NCBI RefSeq assembly: GCF_040363165.1
Contig: NZ_BSRG01000001.1
Location: 186,001-250,000, forward strand
Length of the DNA: 64,000 nucleotides
Source of the DNA: Thermus sp. LT1-2-5
GTDB taxonomy: Bacteria; Deinococcota; Deinococci; Deinococcales; Thermaceae
Direction: 5' to 3'
Shown: in pieces, positions 36,833 to 44,856 of the stretch
Layout: every line of letters starts with the position of its first letter
Numbering within the stretch: the stretch's first letter is position 1
Notes under the pieces: generated by a model
Told to the model about the DNA's origin: nothing
What the model saw: the letters and a program-made list of their open reading frames with translations, nothing else
The model's database searches: none
Position numbers and translations under genes: made by a program

Positions 36833-37738
36833 ATGGGGGGAGACGCCCTGACCCTGCCTAAGGACCTTTTGGACTTTTCCGGCTACGGCGCCCAGGCCAT
36901 CCGGGACCTCGTGTCCCTGGCGGAGCGGTTTAAGCGGGAGCGTTACCGGGGGGAAGACCTTAAGGGCAAGGTCCTCGCCCTCCTCTTTGAGAAGCCCTCC
37001 TTGCGCACCCGCACCACCCTGGAGGTGGCTATGGTCCACCTGGGGGGGCATGCGGTCTACCTGGACCAGAAGCAGGTGGGCATCGGGGAGCGGGAGCCCG
37101 TGAAGGACATCGCCAAGAACCTGGAGCGCTTCGTGGAGGGGATCGCCGCCCGGGTTTACCGGCACGAGACGGTGGCGGCCTTAGCCCGCCACGCCCGGGT
37201 TCCCGTCATCAATGCCCTTTCCGACTGGGCTCATCCCCTCCAGGCCCTGGCCGACCTCCTCACCCTCAAGGAGGCCTTCGGGGGATGGGAAGGCCTCGAG
37301 GTGGCCTGGGTGGGGGACGGGAACAACGTCTTGAACTCCCTTCTGGAAGTGGCCCCCCTGGTGGGGCTACGGGTGCGGGTGGCCACCCCTAGGGGCTACG
37401 AGCCCGACCCCGCCCTTCTGGAGAGGGCCAAGGCTTACTTCACCCACGATCCCAAGGAGGCCGCCTTTGGGGCCCACGCCCTCTACACGGACGTCTGGAC
37501 CAGCATGGGCCAGGAGGCGGAGCGGGAAAAGCGCCTAAGGGACTTCCGGGGCTTCCAGGTGAACGGGGAGCTCCTCACCCTCCTCCACCCGGAAGGGATC
37601 TTCCTCCACTGCCTTCCCGCCCACTACGGGGAAGAAACCACGGAGGAAGCGGTGCACGGTCCCAGAAGCCGGGTGTTTGACCAGGCGGAAAACCGCCTTC
37701 ACACCGCCAAAGCCGTCCTCCTCACCTTGCTAAAGTAG
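36833..37738 (+). CDS. argF: Ornithine carbamoyltransferase
   Basis: A 301-residue enzyme forming citrulline. The carbamoyl-phosphate site is FEKPSLRTRTTLEVAM, the second conserved segment is DWAHPLQALADLLTL, and the ornithine loop is LHCLPAHYGEE. ATG 36833 gives the Thermus N-terminus (MGGDALTLPKDLLDFSGY). TATCCT is 9 bp upstream and there is no Shine-Dalgarno sequence. An earlier in-frame ATG would start inside the operator. It is the first gene of argF-(relic)-argC-argJ. Confidence 0.96.
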   Translation: MGGDALTLPKDLLDFSGYGAQAIRDLVSLAERFKRERYRGEDLKGKVLALLFEKPSLRTRTTLEVAMVHLGGHAVYLDQKQVGIGEREPVKDIAKNLERFVEGIAARVYRHETVAALARHARVPVINALSDWAHPLQALADLLTLKEAFGGWEGLEVAWVGDGNNVLNSLLEVAPLVGLRVRVATPRGYEPDPALLERAKAYFTHDPKEAAFGAHALYTDVWTSMGQEAEREKRLRDFRGFQVNGELLTLLHPEGIFLHCLPAHYGEETTEEAVHGPRSRVFDQAENRLHTAKAVLLTLLK

Positions 37739-37742
37739 GGGT

Positions 37743-37856
37743 ATGGTCCGCTCCCACCGCTTTCGCCTGGAGGAGTGCTTGGAGCTTCCCCTGCTTTGGG
37801 TCAGGCCCGGGAAGCCTCTGGCCTTTCCGGAGGTCTTTGGGGAGGCGCCGTGGTAA
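37743..37856 (+). pseudogene. 37-codon remnant ORF between argF and argC (Uma2-like ends)
   Basis: A short frame begins 4 bp after argF and ends inside the argC start. The first dozen residues (VRSHRFRLEECLEL) resemble Uma2-family N-termini and the last dozen ([12 protein letters not shown]) resemble their C-termini. This suggests an internally deleted gene rather than a designed small protein. It carries the argC Shine-Dalgarno sequence (GGGGAGG), so it still couples argC translation to argF. The identity is tentative. Confidence 0.4.
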
Positions 37857-38896
37857 GGGTGGGGATCCTAGGGGCCTCGGGCTACGGCGGGGCGGAGCTC
37901 CTCCGCCTCCTTAAGGCCCACCCGGGGGTGGAGCTGGTGGGCTTTTCCAGCCGCAAGCACGAGGGCAAGGCCCTTTCCGCTGCCTGGCCCCAGCTTTGGG
38001 ACGAACGGCCCTTTGCCTCCCAGGAAGAGGTCTTGGAGCGGGCCGACGTCCTGTTCCTGGCCCTCCCCAACGGCCTTGCCATGGGAATCGTCCCCGAGGC
38101 CCTAAAGGCGGGTAAGCGGGTCATAGACCTTTCCGGGGACTACCGCCTCCCCCCGGAGGTCTACGAGGCTTGGTACGGGATCCGCCACCAAAGCCCGGAG
38201 CTATACGCCCAGGCCGTCTACGGCCTACCCGAGCTCCACCGGGAGGAGCTCAGGGAGGCCCGCCTGGTGGCAAACCCCGGTTGCTACGTCACCGCCGCCA
38301 CCTTGGCCCTCGCCCCCCTGGCGGCGGAGGGGGTTCTTCGGGGGGCCTTCCTGGTGGGCCTAAGCGGGGTTTCGGGGGCGGGCCGGGAGGGGGAGGGCAC
38401 CTTCTTCGCCGAGGTGAACGAGAACCTCAAGCCCTACAAGGTGGGGGGCACCCACCGCCACATCCCCGAGATGGAGCAGAACCTGGGCCGCCTCCTGGCC
38501 CAGGGGCGCAGGGTGCGGACCCACGGGCCCAGGCGGGAGGTGCGCCTTTCCTTCACCCCCCACCTGGTGCCCATGACCCGGGGCATCCTCCTCACCGCCG
38601 AGGCGGAGGTGGAGGGGGCCTGGAGCCAAGAGGCCCTGGATGCCCTCTACCGGGACTTCTACCTGGGGGAGCCCTTCGTGCGGGTTCTGGCGGGGCTTCC
38701 CGAAACCAAGGGCACCTACGCCGCCAACCGGGTGGACCTCAAGCCCCTGTACGAGGAGAGGACGGGGCGCGTCCTGGTTTTCGCCGCTTTGGACAACTTG
38801 GTGAAGGGCATGGCGGGGCAGGCGGTGCAGAACCTGAACCTGATGCTAGGCCTTCCCGAGGACACCGCCTTGCCCAAGGAGGGCGTATGGCCGTGA
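37850..38896 (+). CDS. argC: N-acetyl-gamma-glutamyl-phosphate reductase
   Basis: A 348-residue NADPH-dependent reductase, the third step of arginine synthesis. The fingerprint is [18 protein letters not shown], and the catalytic cysteine is in [11 protein letters not shown]. The C-terminal [11 protein letters not shown] and [12 protein letters not shown] segments are conserved. The GTG at 37850 follows GGGGAGGCGCC and yields the family N-terminus. In-frame starts further upstream would overlap the 37-codon remnant. It overlaps argJ by 10 bp. Confidence 0.96.
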   Translation: MVRVGILGASGYGGAELLRLLKAHPGVELVGFSSRKHEGKALSAAWPQLWDERPFASQEEVLERADVLFLALPNGLAMGIVPEALKAGKRVIDLSGDYRLPPEVYEAWYGIRHQSPELYAQAVYGLPELHREELREARLVANPGCYVTAATLALAPLAAEGVLRGAFLVGLSGVSGAGREGEGTFFAEVNENLKPYKVGGTHRHIPEMEQNLGRLLAQGRRVRTHGPRREVRLSFTPHLVPMTRGILLTAEAEVEGAWSQEALDALYRDFYLGEPFVRVLAGLPETKGTYAANRVDLKPLYEERTGRVLVFAALDNLVKGMAGQAVQNLNLMLGLPEDTALPKEGVWP

Positions 38897-40032
38897 GGTT
38901 ACCCAGGGGTTTCCGCGCCGGGGCTACCCGGGCGGGCATCAAGCCCTCAGGCAAGCCGGACCTGGCCCTTTTGGTCTCTGGGCTTCCCGCCCACTGGGCC
39001 TACGCCGCCACCCAGAACCGGGCCGCCGCCCCCTCCATCCACCGGGGGAGGGCGCTTTACGCTTCCTCGGCACCCCTGAAAGCCGTGGTGGTGAACGCCG
39101 GCAACGCCAACTGCGCCACCGGGGAGCGGGGCTTTCGGGACGATGCGCGGATGGCGGAGCTCGCCGCCTTGCGCCTGGGCCTCGCCCCGGAAGAGGTGCT
39201 CACCGCCTCTACCGGGGTGATTGGGGTGCCCCTGCCCGTGGAGAAGATCGAAGCGGGCCTGCCCCAGGTGGAGCTCACCCCTTACGCCGATGCCTTCGCC
39301 GAGGCCATCCTCACCACCGACCTGGTGCCCAAGGTGGCGGAGGCGGAGGTGGCGGGGGCTAGGGTGGTGGGCATCGCCAAGGGGAGCGGGATGATCCACC
39401 CCAACATGGCCACCATGCTGGCCTTTTTGGTCACGGACGCCTCGGTGCCCCAGGAGGCCTTGCGGGAGGCCTGGAGGGGCATCGTGGATCGCACCTTCAA
39501 CCAGGTGACCGTGGACGGGGACACCTCTACCAACGACCTGGCCCTGGTCCTGGCCAACGGGGCCTATGGCGAGGTTCCTTTGGACGCCTTCTTCCAGGCC
39601 TTGGAAGGGGTGGCCCGGGAGCTGGCCAAGCGGATCGCCCGGGATGGGGAAGGGGCCACCAAGCTCATGGTGGTGCGGGTGGTGGGGGCGGCCACGGAGG
39701 CGGAGGCGAGGCAAGCGGCCAGGGCGGTGGCGCAAAGCCTCCTATGGAAAAGCGCCCTTTACGGGAACGATCCCAACTGGGGGCGGATCCTGGCCGCCTT
39801 GGGCAACTCGGGGGCCCGGTTTGACCCCTTGCGGGTGCGCATCTTCCTTCAGGGCATACCCCTCTATGCCGGCGGGGTCCTTCCCTTTGACCGGGAAGCG
39901 GCGAGCCAGGCCATGCGCCGGGAGGTGGTGGAGGTCCTGGCTGACCTCGGGGAAGGGGAGGGGGCGGCGGAGGCCTACGGGTGCGACCTCACCGAGGGGT
40001 ATGTGCGGATTAATGCGTTGTACACGACTTGA
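38887..40032 (+). CDS. argJ: Glutamate N-acetyltransferase / ornithine acetyltransferase
   Basis: A 381-residue ArgJ that recycles the acetyl group from acetylornithine to glutamate. The self-cleavage site is in [14 protein letters not shown], at the Ala-Thr bond, so the precursor is split into alpha and beta chains. Conserved [14 protein letters not shown] and [17 protein letters not shown] are present. ATG 38887 ([12 protein letters not shown]) overlaps argC by 10 bp. It ends the arg operon; a strong promoter for the next gene overlaps its last codons. Confidence 0.96.
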   Translation: MAVRLPRGFRAGATRAGIKPSGKPDLALLVSGLPAHWAYAATQNRAAAPSIHRGRALYASSAPLKAVVVNAGNANCATGERGFRDDARMAELAALRLGLAPEEVLTASTGVIGVPLPVEKIEAGLPQVELTPYADAFAEAILTTDLVPKVAEAEVAGARVVGIAKGSGMIHPNMATMLAFLVTDASVPQEALREAWRGIVDRTFNQVTVDGDTSTNDLALVLANGAYGEVPLDAFFQALEGVARELAKRIARDGEGATKLMVVRVVGAATEAEARQAARAVAQSLLWKSALYGNDPNWGRILAALGNSGARFDPLRVRIFLQGIPLYAGGVLPFDREAASQAMRREVVEVLADLGEGEGAAEAYGCDLTEGYVRINALYTT

Positions 40033-40057
40033 CTTTTTCTTGGGAAAGACTTAACAT
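40029..40057 (+). promoter_or_regulatory. Promoter of the outer-membrane protein gene
   Basis: TTGACT (40029-40034), a 17-bp spacer and TAACAT (40052-40057), starting within the argJ stop codon. The resulting 5' UTR is about 35 nt and carries GGAGGTGA 3 nt before the ATG at 40098, a rare full Shine-Dalgarno arrangement in this window. Confidence 0.7.
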
Positions 40058-40097
40058 CTCCTCACGAGGGTGGAAGCCCTCTATATGGAGGTGAGCG

Positions 40098-40796
40098 ATG
40101 AAGAAAGCAGTGGTGGTGGCTCTTGCGGGTCTTTTGACGGCGGCTATGGCGCAGAAATTTTCCGTGGAAGCTGGCGCAGGCTTCTACGGAGGCCTAGGTG
40201 GGCAGCTTGCCGTGGTGGCGGAGGACTTCACTCCTGGGCTTCCCTTGGGGGTGCGGCTGGGCGTGGGCTTCGCTCAGAGCGATGCGCTTAACGATGGAGA
40301 AACCTTTACTTCCATTTCTGCGAGCATAAACACGGGAACTACGAAGTGGGGTGATTACAAAAAGAACAATGAGCTTTCCGAATGGGGCCAGAACATCACC
40401 CTCTCCCTGGACGTCCTCTACAAGGTGACGGGCCTGGGCTTGCCTGTGGAGGTGGCGCCTTACGCCGGGATCCGGTACAACTTCTTCTCGGGTGGTTTCA
40501 CGGATCCTAACAATAATACGTCGATCAAGAGCTATGCTGTTTCTTCCAACCAGCTTGGCTTCGGCGCCGGGGTGCGCCTAGCCTACCCCCTCATGCCCAA
40601 CCTGAGCGTGGTGGGGGACCTGGGGGTGGACTACTACCTGAACGCTTGCTTTAAGGAAGTTACCGAGCCTGACTCCGGTAGCAAGAGCGAGGGTTCTGTT
40701 TGCCCCGGGGACAGTGGCTATGACAACTACAACAAATCCATCACCCAGCCCGAGTGGGTTTTCAAGCTCCGGGTGGGCGCTGCGTACCGCTTCTAA
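40098..40796 (+). CDS. Outer-membrane beta-barrel protein
   Basis: A 232-residue precursor with a clear signal peptide (KKAVVVALAGLLTAAMA, cleavage near 18). The remainder is amphipathic beta strands ending in aromatic AAYRF, the C-terminal signature of outer-membrane barrels. The size suggests an 8-10-strand OmpA/OmpW-like barrel. Predicted loops, for example TSISASINTGTTKWGDYKKN and a two-cysteine loop near 190-210, have visibly lower GC and more Asn/Ser/Lys than the strands. Strong promoter and Shine-Dalgarno sequence suggest abundant expression. Function is unassigned; it is probably a porin or structural protein. Confidence 0.82.
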   Translation: MKKAVVVALAGLLTAAMAQKFSVEAGAGFYGGLGGQLAVVAEDFTPGLPLGVRLGVGFAQSDALNDGETFTSISASINTGTTKWGDYKKNNELSEWGQNITLSLDVLYKVTGLGLPVEVAPYAGIRYNFFSGGFTDPNNNTSIKSYAVSSNQLGFGAGVRLAYPLMPNLSVVGDLGVDYYLNACFKEVTEPDSGSKSEGSVCPGDSGYDNYNKSITQPEWVFKLRVGAAYRF

Positions 40797-40811
40797 GCCC
40801 TAAAGGGTAGC

Positions 40812-41393
40812 ATGGAGGGGATGCGCAGGCATCCCCTTTTTCTTTTGCTCTTCCTCGCCGGGTGTTCTCGGCCCGATGCGGCCCCGCCGGAGCTCGGTCT
40901 TGTGGAGCCCCTGGGGGGAGCGGTAGCCCCGGGCAAGGCCTTGGTGGTGGAGGGCTACGCCTTCGACCCTTCCGGGGTGGTGAGCGTGCGGGCGCAAGGG
41001 GAGGAGGTTTTGGGGGGGGCTGAGAAGGGCAAGCGGTTGGTGCGCTTCCGCTTCCGCCTCCAAGCCCCCACCTCGGGGGAGGTGGAGCTCCGGCTTTTGG
41101 CGGTGGACGCCCTGGGTCACCAGGGGGAGCGGCGCGTTCCCTTGGTGCTGGACGCAGCCCCGCCCCGCATCGTGGTGGAAAGGCTGGAGCGGGAAGGAAA
41201 GCTGTACCGGGTCTACGGCCGGGTGGAGGACAACGTGCGGGTGGACCGGGTGGTGGTGCAAGAGGGGGGGCGCTACACGGCGCTTTCCCTGCCCAAGGAG
41301 CCCAAGGTGTCCTTCCTGGCGGAGGTGCCTCAGGGGGCGGTACTGGTGGCGGTGGACGCCGCGGGGAACCGCGCCTCTCGCCGCATACCCTGA
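40812..41393 (+). CDS. Putative lipoprotein with Ig-like fold
   Basis: A 193-residue lipoprotein precursor. The hydrophobic signal LFLLLFLAGC has a lipobox cysteine near residue 17. After it come repeated beta-rich segments resembling Ig/bacterial Big domains (VEGYAFDPSGVVSVRAQGEE, VYGRVEDNVRVDRVVVQEGG, in part). No catalytic motif is seen. ATG 40812 is the likely start; a second ATG at 40821 is in frame. The first dozen codons coincide with the intrinsic terminator of the upstream gene (40817-40846). Confidence 0.75.
   Translation: MEGMRRHPLFLLLFLAGCSRPDAAPPELGLVEPLGGAVAPGKALVVEGYAFDPSGVVSVRAQGEEVLGGAEKGKRLVRFRFRLQAPTSGEVELRLLAVDALGHQGERRVPLVLDAAPPRIVVERLEREGKLYRVYGRVEDNVRVDRVVVQEGGRYTALSLPKEPKVSFLAEVPQGAVLVAVDAAGNRASRRIP
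40817..40846 (+). terminator. Intrinsic terminator embedded in lipoprotein coding sequence
   Basis: GGGGATGC (40817-40824) pairs perfectly with GCATCCCC (40829-40836) around a GCAG loop, followed by TTTTTCTTTT. It terminates the outer-membrane protein transcript. At the same time it encodes the start of the lipoprotein signal peptide. Confidence 0.8.
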
Positions 41394-41422
41394 GGGGGAG
41401 TTGTGGTAAACTTCCGGCGGCT

Positions 41423-41695
41423 ATGCCGCTAGGGGAAGCCCTGCAAGACCTAGCCCGGGCCCTCCGGGAAACCCCCCTCAAGGTCCAGGAGGCGGGGCGC
41501 TTCCGGGAGATCGCCAAGCTCCTGCACCGCTTCCCCCCAAGCCGGGAGCGGGATGGGCTTTTGGCGGTGGCCTACCTGCGGCTTTATCAGCTTTTCGGCC
41601 AGGAGGAAGACTATCTTAAGGGGTATAGCTACGCCCGCACCGCCCGCCTCGAGGCGGTGCGGCTTCTAAGCGAACGTTTAGGAGAACGCCTATGA
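41423..41695 (+). CDS. Small helical hypothetical protein
   Basis: A 90-residue, predominantly alpha-helical, charged protein with no signal peptide or membrane segment. I recognise no characterised family. Codon usage is typical for the genome. A TAAACT hexamer lies 10 bp before the ATG. The stop overlaps the next ATG (ATGA), tying it to the DUF420 membrane protein. Possibly a small TPR-like helical hairpin (LLAVAYLRLYQLFGQEEDYLKG). Confidence 0.72.
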   Translation: MPLGEALQDLARALRETPLKVQEAGRFREIAKLLHRFPPSRERDGLLAVAYLRLYQLFGQEEDYLKGYSYARTARLEAVRLLSERLGERL

Positions 41696-42129
41696 AGGAC
41701 CTTCTTGGCTTGCTTGCTGTCTGGAGCATCGGCCTCTCGGGTTTGGCCCTTGTGGTGGGGGTGGTTTTGATCCGCCGAGGGGAGCGGGTTTGGCACCACC
41801 GCACCATGCTCCTCGCCACCGCCTTGGCGGCGCTTTTCCTGGTCTTCTACCTCACCAAATGGGGGCTTTACGGCACCACGGCCTACGGGGGGCCGGAGGC
41901 GTGGCGGGGGGCGTACTACTTCATTCTCGTCACCCACACCCTCCTCGCTGCCCTCAACGGTCCCTTGGCCCTTTACGTCATCTGGCGGGCCCTTAGGGGG
42001 GAGTTCACCCTCCACAAGCGCTGGGCCAAGGTTTTGGTGCCCGTATGGCTCTACGTGGCCCTCACGGGCTGGGTGATCTACCTGGTGCTCAAGCGTTACG
42101 GGGTGGAGTCGGGGGGGATCGCCTTCTAG
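41692..42129 (+). CDS. DUF420 family membrane protein
   Basis: A 145-residue protein with four transmembrane helices and the DUF420 pattern: WHHRTMLLATALAALFLVFYLTKWG and HTLLAALNGPLALYVIWRAL, each shown in part, then FTLHKRWAKVLVPVWLYVALTGWVIYL. Conserved membrane histidines hint at haem or quinone-linked roles (relatives include YozB/CtaM-like proteins), but the function is not established. It overlaps the preceding small gene by 4 bp. Its 3' 41 bp overlap the convergent minC coding region. Confidence 0.85.
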   Translation: MKDLLGLLAVWSIGLSGLALVVGVVLIRRGERVWHHRTMLLATALAALFLVFYLTKWGLYGTTAYGGPEAWRGAYYFILVTHTLLAALNGPLALYVIWRALRGEFTLHKRWAKVLVPVWLYVALTGWVIYLVLKRYGVESGGIAF

Positions 42130-42646
42130 ACCAGGGCTCCACCACGATCCTTCCCTCCACCACCCGGGCCAGCTCCGGGCCTTCCGCCACCTCCCCTTCA
42201 GGGGCCTGAGCCAGGTGGGGCCCGATGCGGAGTTGCTTGGCGGCCAGGCTGAGGGCGAAGATGAAGCGGTCCTCGTCCCCTCCCGCCCCGGCGTGGGCCA
42301 GGCCCCGGAGCTTGCCCACCACGATCACGTCACCCCCCGCCACCACCTCGGCCCCCGGGTTCACGTCCCCCAGGACCACGATGGTGCCGGGGTGTTCCGC
42401 CCGCTCCCCGGCCCGTAGGGTCTTCCCCACCACCAGGGTGCCTAGGCTTTTGTGGCTCCGGGAGGGCACTAGGGTGAGGGGGCGGCCCAGGGCCAGGAGG
42501 GCTTGGAGGACCTCTTGGGACACGGGGCCCGCCACCTCCACCTCCAGGGGAAGGCCTTCGGGCAGGGTGAGGCGGGCTAGGTCCTCGGGGCTTTCCCCCC
42601 CGTCCAGCCGCAGGGCCAGGGCCTTGGGCGTGGCGCGTAGGCGCAT
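42089..42646 (-). CDS. minC: Septum site-determining protein MinC
   Basis: A 185-residue division inhibitor. A short N-terminal domain (about 1-75) is followed by the right-handed beta-helix MinC_C domain with the repeating pattern GTIVVLGDVNPGAEVVAGGDVIVVGKLRGLAHAG, given here in part as GDVNPGAEVVAGGDVIVVG. MinC works with MinD to block FtsZ assembly away from midcell. The usual minD partner is not next to it: the following gene is convergent and unrelated. It lies 9 bp after mrdA in the shape cluster. Confidence 0.88.
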   Translation of the reverse strand: MRLRATPKALALRLDGGESPEDLARLTLPEGLPLEVEVAGPVSQEVLQALLALGRPLTLVPSRSHKSLGTLVVGKTLRAGERAEHPGTIVVLGDVNPGAEVVAGGDVIVVGKLRGLAHAGAGGDEDRFIFALSLAAKQLRIGPHLAQAPEGEVAEGPELARVVEGRIVVEPWSRRRSPPTPPRNA

Positions 42647-42655
42647 GAGGTCATT

Positions 42656-44398
42656 CTACCGGGCCTGGGCCTCCTGGCCTACCTTCCAATAGGCCTCCAT
42701 CACCTTGCGCACCGCCGGCAAGGCCACCCGGCTTCCTTCCCCGCCGTTTTCGAAGAAGGCCACCACCACCAGGGGCGGGAGGGGGCTTTGGGGGTCCGTG
42801 GGGCCATAACCCATGTACCAGGCGTGCTCCAGGCCCCGGCGCTTGCCCGGGGTTTCCGCGGTGCCCGTTTTGCCCCCGGTGGGCACGGGGAAGTTGCCCA
42901 AGACATGGTGGGCAGTGCCCTCGGTGACGGTTTTGCGCAGGCCTTCTTGGAGCACGCCGAAGAAGCGGCCCGGTACCGGCTCTAGGGCGGGCTTTACCTC
43001 CTCCTTGCCGATCCGCTTCACCAGGTGGAGCCGGGGCTTCTTCCCCCCGTTGGCCAAGGTGGCCAGCATCCGGGCGATCTGGGCTGGGGTGGCCAGGACC
43101 GCGCCCTGGCCGATGGCCACGGAGAGGGTTTCCCCGGGGTACCAGGGCTCCCCAAAGGTTTCCCGCTTCCAGGCGCGGGTGGGGAGGAGGCCCGTCTTCT
43201 CCGCCACCTCCACCCCCGTGGGCTCCCCTAGGCCCAAGAGCCGGGCCCGGGCCGCCAGGCGGTCCACGAAGCCCAAGGGGTCTTGGGCCACCGCCTGGTA
43301 GTACCAGGTGTTGCAGCTCCAGGCGATGGCCTCCCGCACCGTCATGGGGCCCATGTCCCGGGTGGCCCAGTTGCGCCGCACCTGGCCGCCGTAGACGATG
43401 TAGGGGCTACAGCGGTAGGTGGTGCCTGGGCCCACGTACCCCTCCTCCAGGAGGGCGTAGCTGGTGGCGAGCTTGAAGGTGGAGCCCGGGGTGTAGGGCT
43501 GTAAGGCCCGGTTCAAAAGGGGAAGGTCCTTGTCCTGAAGGAGGTCTTGCACCTCCTTGGGCACAGGGCGCTTAGCGAAGAGGCTGGGGTCAAAGGAGGG
43601 GGCGCTGGCCATGGCCAGGACCTCCCCGGTGCGGGGGTCCAGGGCCACGATGGCCCCCTTGACCCGGGTATCGAGGGGGAGGCCGTTTAGCCTGCGGCCG
43701 GCGTTGATGTCGCTTAGAGCCTCCTCCAGGGCCCGCTCCGCCGCCCGCTGTAGGTCCAAATCCAGGGTCAGGACCACGTCCTGCCCAGGGGTGGGTTCTT
43801 CCAAGATGGTTTCCCGCAGGCGCTCCCCCCGGACGTTCACCTCCACCGCCCTCACCCCCCGCTTGCCCCGGAGCTCGGGTTCCAAGGCGGCCTCGAGGCC
43901 CGCCTGGCCCACCTGCTCGTCCGGGCTATAGCCCCGCTTCACCTGCTCGGCGTTGGCCTGAAGGACGTAGCCCAGGACGGGTCCCGAGATGGGGTTGGGG
44001 TAGTGGCGCTCAATCCGCTCCACCAACCTCAGGTTCTTCTGCCCGGCGGTGAGTTCCGCCAGGGTGGGGAGGAGGTGTTCCGGCACCCCGGCCTTGAGCA
44101 CCCCGGGCGCCTTGGGAAGCTCCTTCAGGCCCAAAAGGGGAAGGAGCCGTTCCTTGAAGGCCACCTCTCCCCCCTCGTACACCAGGTCCACCACCAGGCG
44201 GTCCTGGGCGAGGACCCGGCCCTTGCGGTCCAGGATCCTCCCCCTGGGGGCGGGGATGCCCTCGGTCTTCAGGTAGTTCCCTTGGCTCTTTAGGGCGTAC
44301 TTCTCGTGCTCCAAGACCTGGAGCTGCCAGGCCCTAAGCCCAAGGAGGGCGAAGGCCAGGAGGAAGAAGACCATGAGGGCGTAAAGCCGTGCGGTCAT
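42656..44398 (-). CDS. mrdA: Penicillin-binding protein 2 (elongasome transpeptidase)
   Basis: A 580-residue class B PBP. One N-terminal membrane anchor (LYALMVFFLLAFALLGLRAW) is followed by a dimerisation/pedestal domain and the transpeptidase domain. The active-site motifs are STFK in YTPGSTFKLATS, SCN in AWSCNTWYY and KTGT in GGKTGTAETP. It cross-links peptidoglycan during lateral wall growth with RodA/MreB. Its ATG overlaps the mreD stop by 4 bp. Order maf-mreC-mreD-mrdA-minC is a conserved shape operon. Confidence 0.95.
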   Translation of the reverse strand: MTARLYALMVFFLLAFALLGLRAWQLQVLEHEKYALKSQGNYLKTEGIPAPRGRILDRKGRVLAQDRLVVDLVYEGGEVAFKERLLPLLGLKELPKAPGVLKAGVPEHLLPTLAELTAGQKNLRLVERIERHYPNPISGPVLGYVLQANAEQVKRGYSPDEQVGQAGLEAALEPELRGKRGVRAVEVNVRGERLRETILEEPTPGQDVVLTLDLDLQRAAERALEEALSDINAGRRLNGLPLDTRVKGAIVALDPRTGEVLAMASAPSFDPSLFAKRPVPKEVQDLLQDKDLPLLNRALQPYTPGSTFKLATSYALLEEGYVGPGTTYRCSPYIVYGGQVRRNWATRDMGPMTVREAIAWSCNTWYYQAVAQDPLGFVDRLAARARLLGLGEPTGVEVAEKTGLLPTRAWKRETFGEPWYPGETLSVAIGQGAVLATPAQIARMLATLANGGKKPRLHLVKRIGKEEVKPALEPVPGRFFGVLQEGLRKTVTEGTAHHVLGNFPVPTGGKTGTAETPGKRRGLEHAWYMGYGPTDPQSPLPPLVVVAFFENGGEGSRVALPAVRKVMEAYWKVGQEAQAR

Positions 44399-44856
44399 GG
44401 CGCCTTACCCAAGCCGCCCAGGCGGAGGGCGAGGAGGAAGAGGGGAAGGGTAACAAGCCCCTCCAAAAAGAGGTCCAAGGGCAAGAGGGGCGGAAGCTCC
44501 AGGCGGAGCCAGTAGGCCACCAGGAAGTAGCCGAACCACTTGGCCAAAAAAGCCCAAAGGAAGGCGAAAAGCGCTCCCAGGGCTTCCCCCGCCACCAGGC
44601 GGCGGCTTGCCGCATAAAAAGCGTAGGCGGCGAAAAGGAGCCCCGTGGCGTGGAGGCCCAGGAGCCCGAAGCCCAGGAGGTCCTGCAGGAGGCCCAGGAG
44701 GAAGGCGGCGGGAAGCCCCAGGTAGTAGGGCCTTCCCCAGGCGTACCAAAGGGCGAGGACCAGGAAGAGGTCCGGGGCCATGAGCCCCTGGGGCCAGACT
44801 GCCCCCAAAAGCCCAGCCAGGAAGAGGGTTAGAAAAAGGGCGAGAAGCGCCGTCAT
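44395..44856 (-). CDS. mreD: Rod shape-determining protein MreD
   Basis: A 153-residue membrane protein with five or six helices, beginning [19 protein letters not shown], with the family motif PAAFLLGLLQDLLGFGLLGLHATG shown in part as LLGLLQDLLGFG. ATG 44856 was chosen because it overlaps the mreC stop (ATGA) and starts at the first helix. Longer in-frame starts lie inside mreC. It is part of the elongasome, bridging MreC and RodA/PBP2. Confidence 0.9.
   Translation of the reverse strand: MTALLALFLTLFLAGLLGAVWPQGLMAPDLFLVLALWYAWGRPYYLGLPAAFLLGLLQDLLGFGLLGLHATGLLFAAYAFYAASRRLVAGEALGALFAFLWAFLAKWFGYFLVAYWLRLELPPLLPLDLFLEGLVTLPLFLLALRLGGLGKAP

Noticed and set aside
38170-38886. 240-codon upstream extension of argJ
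   Set aside because: It is a shadow of argC in another frame; family length and the ATG at 38887 define argJ.
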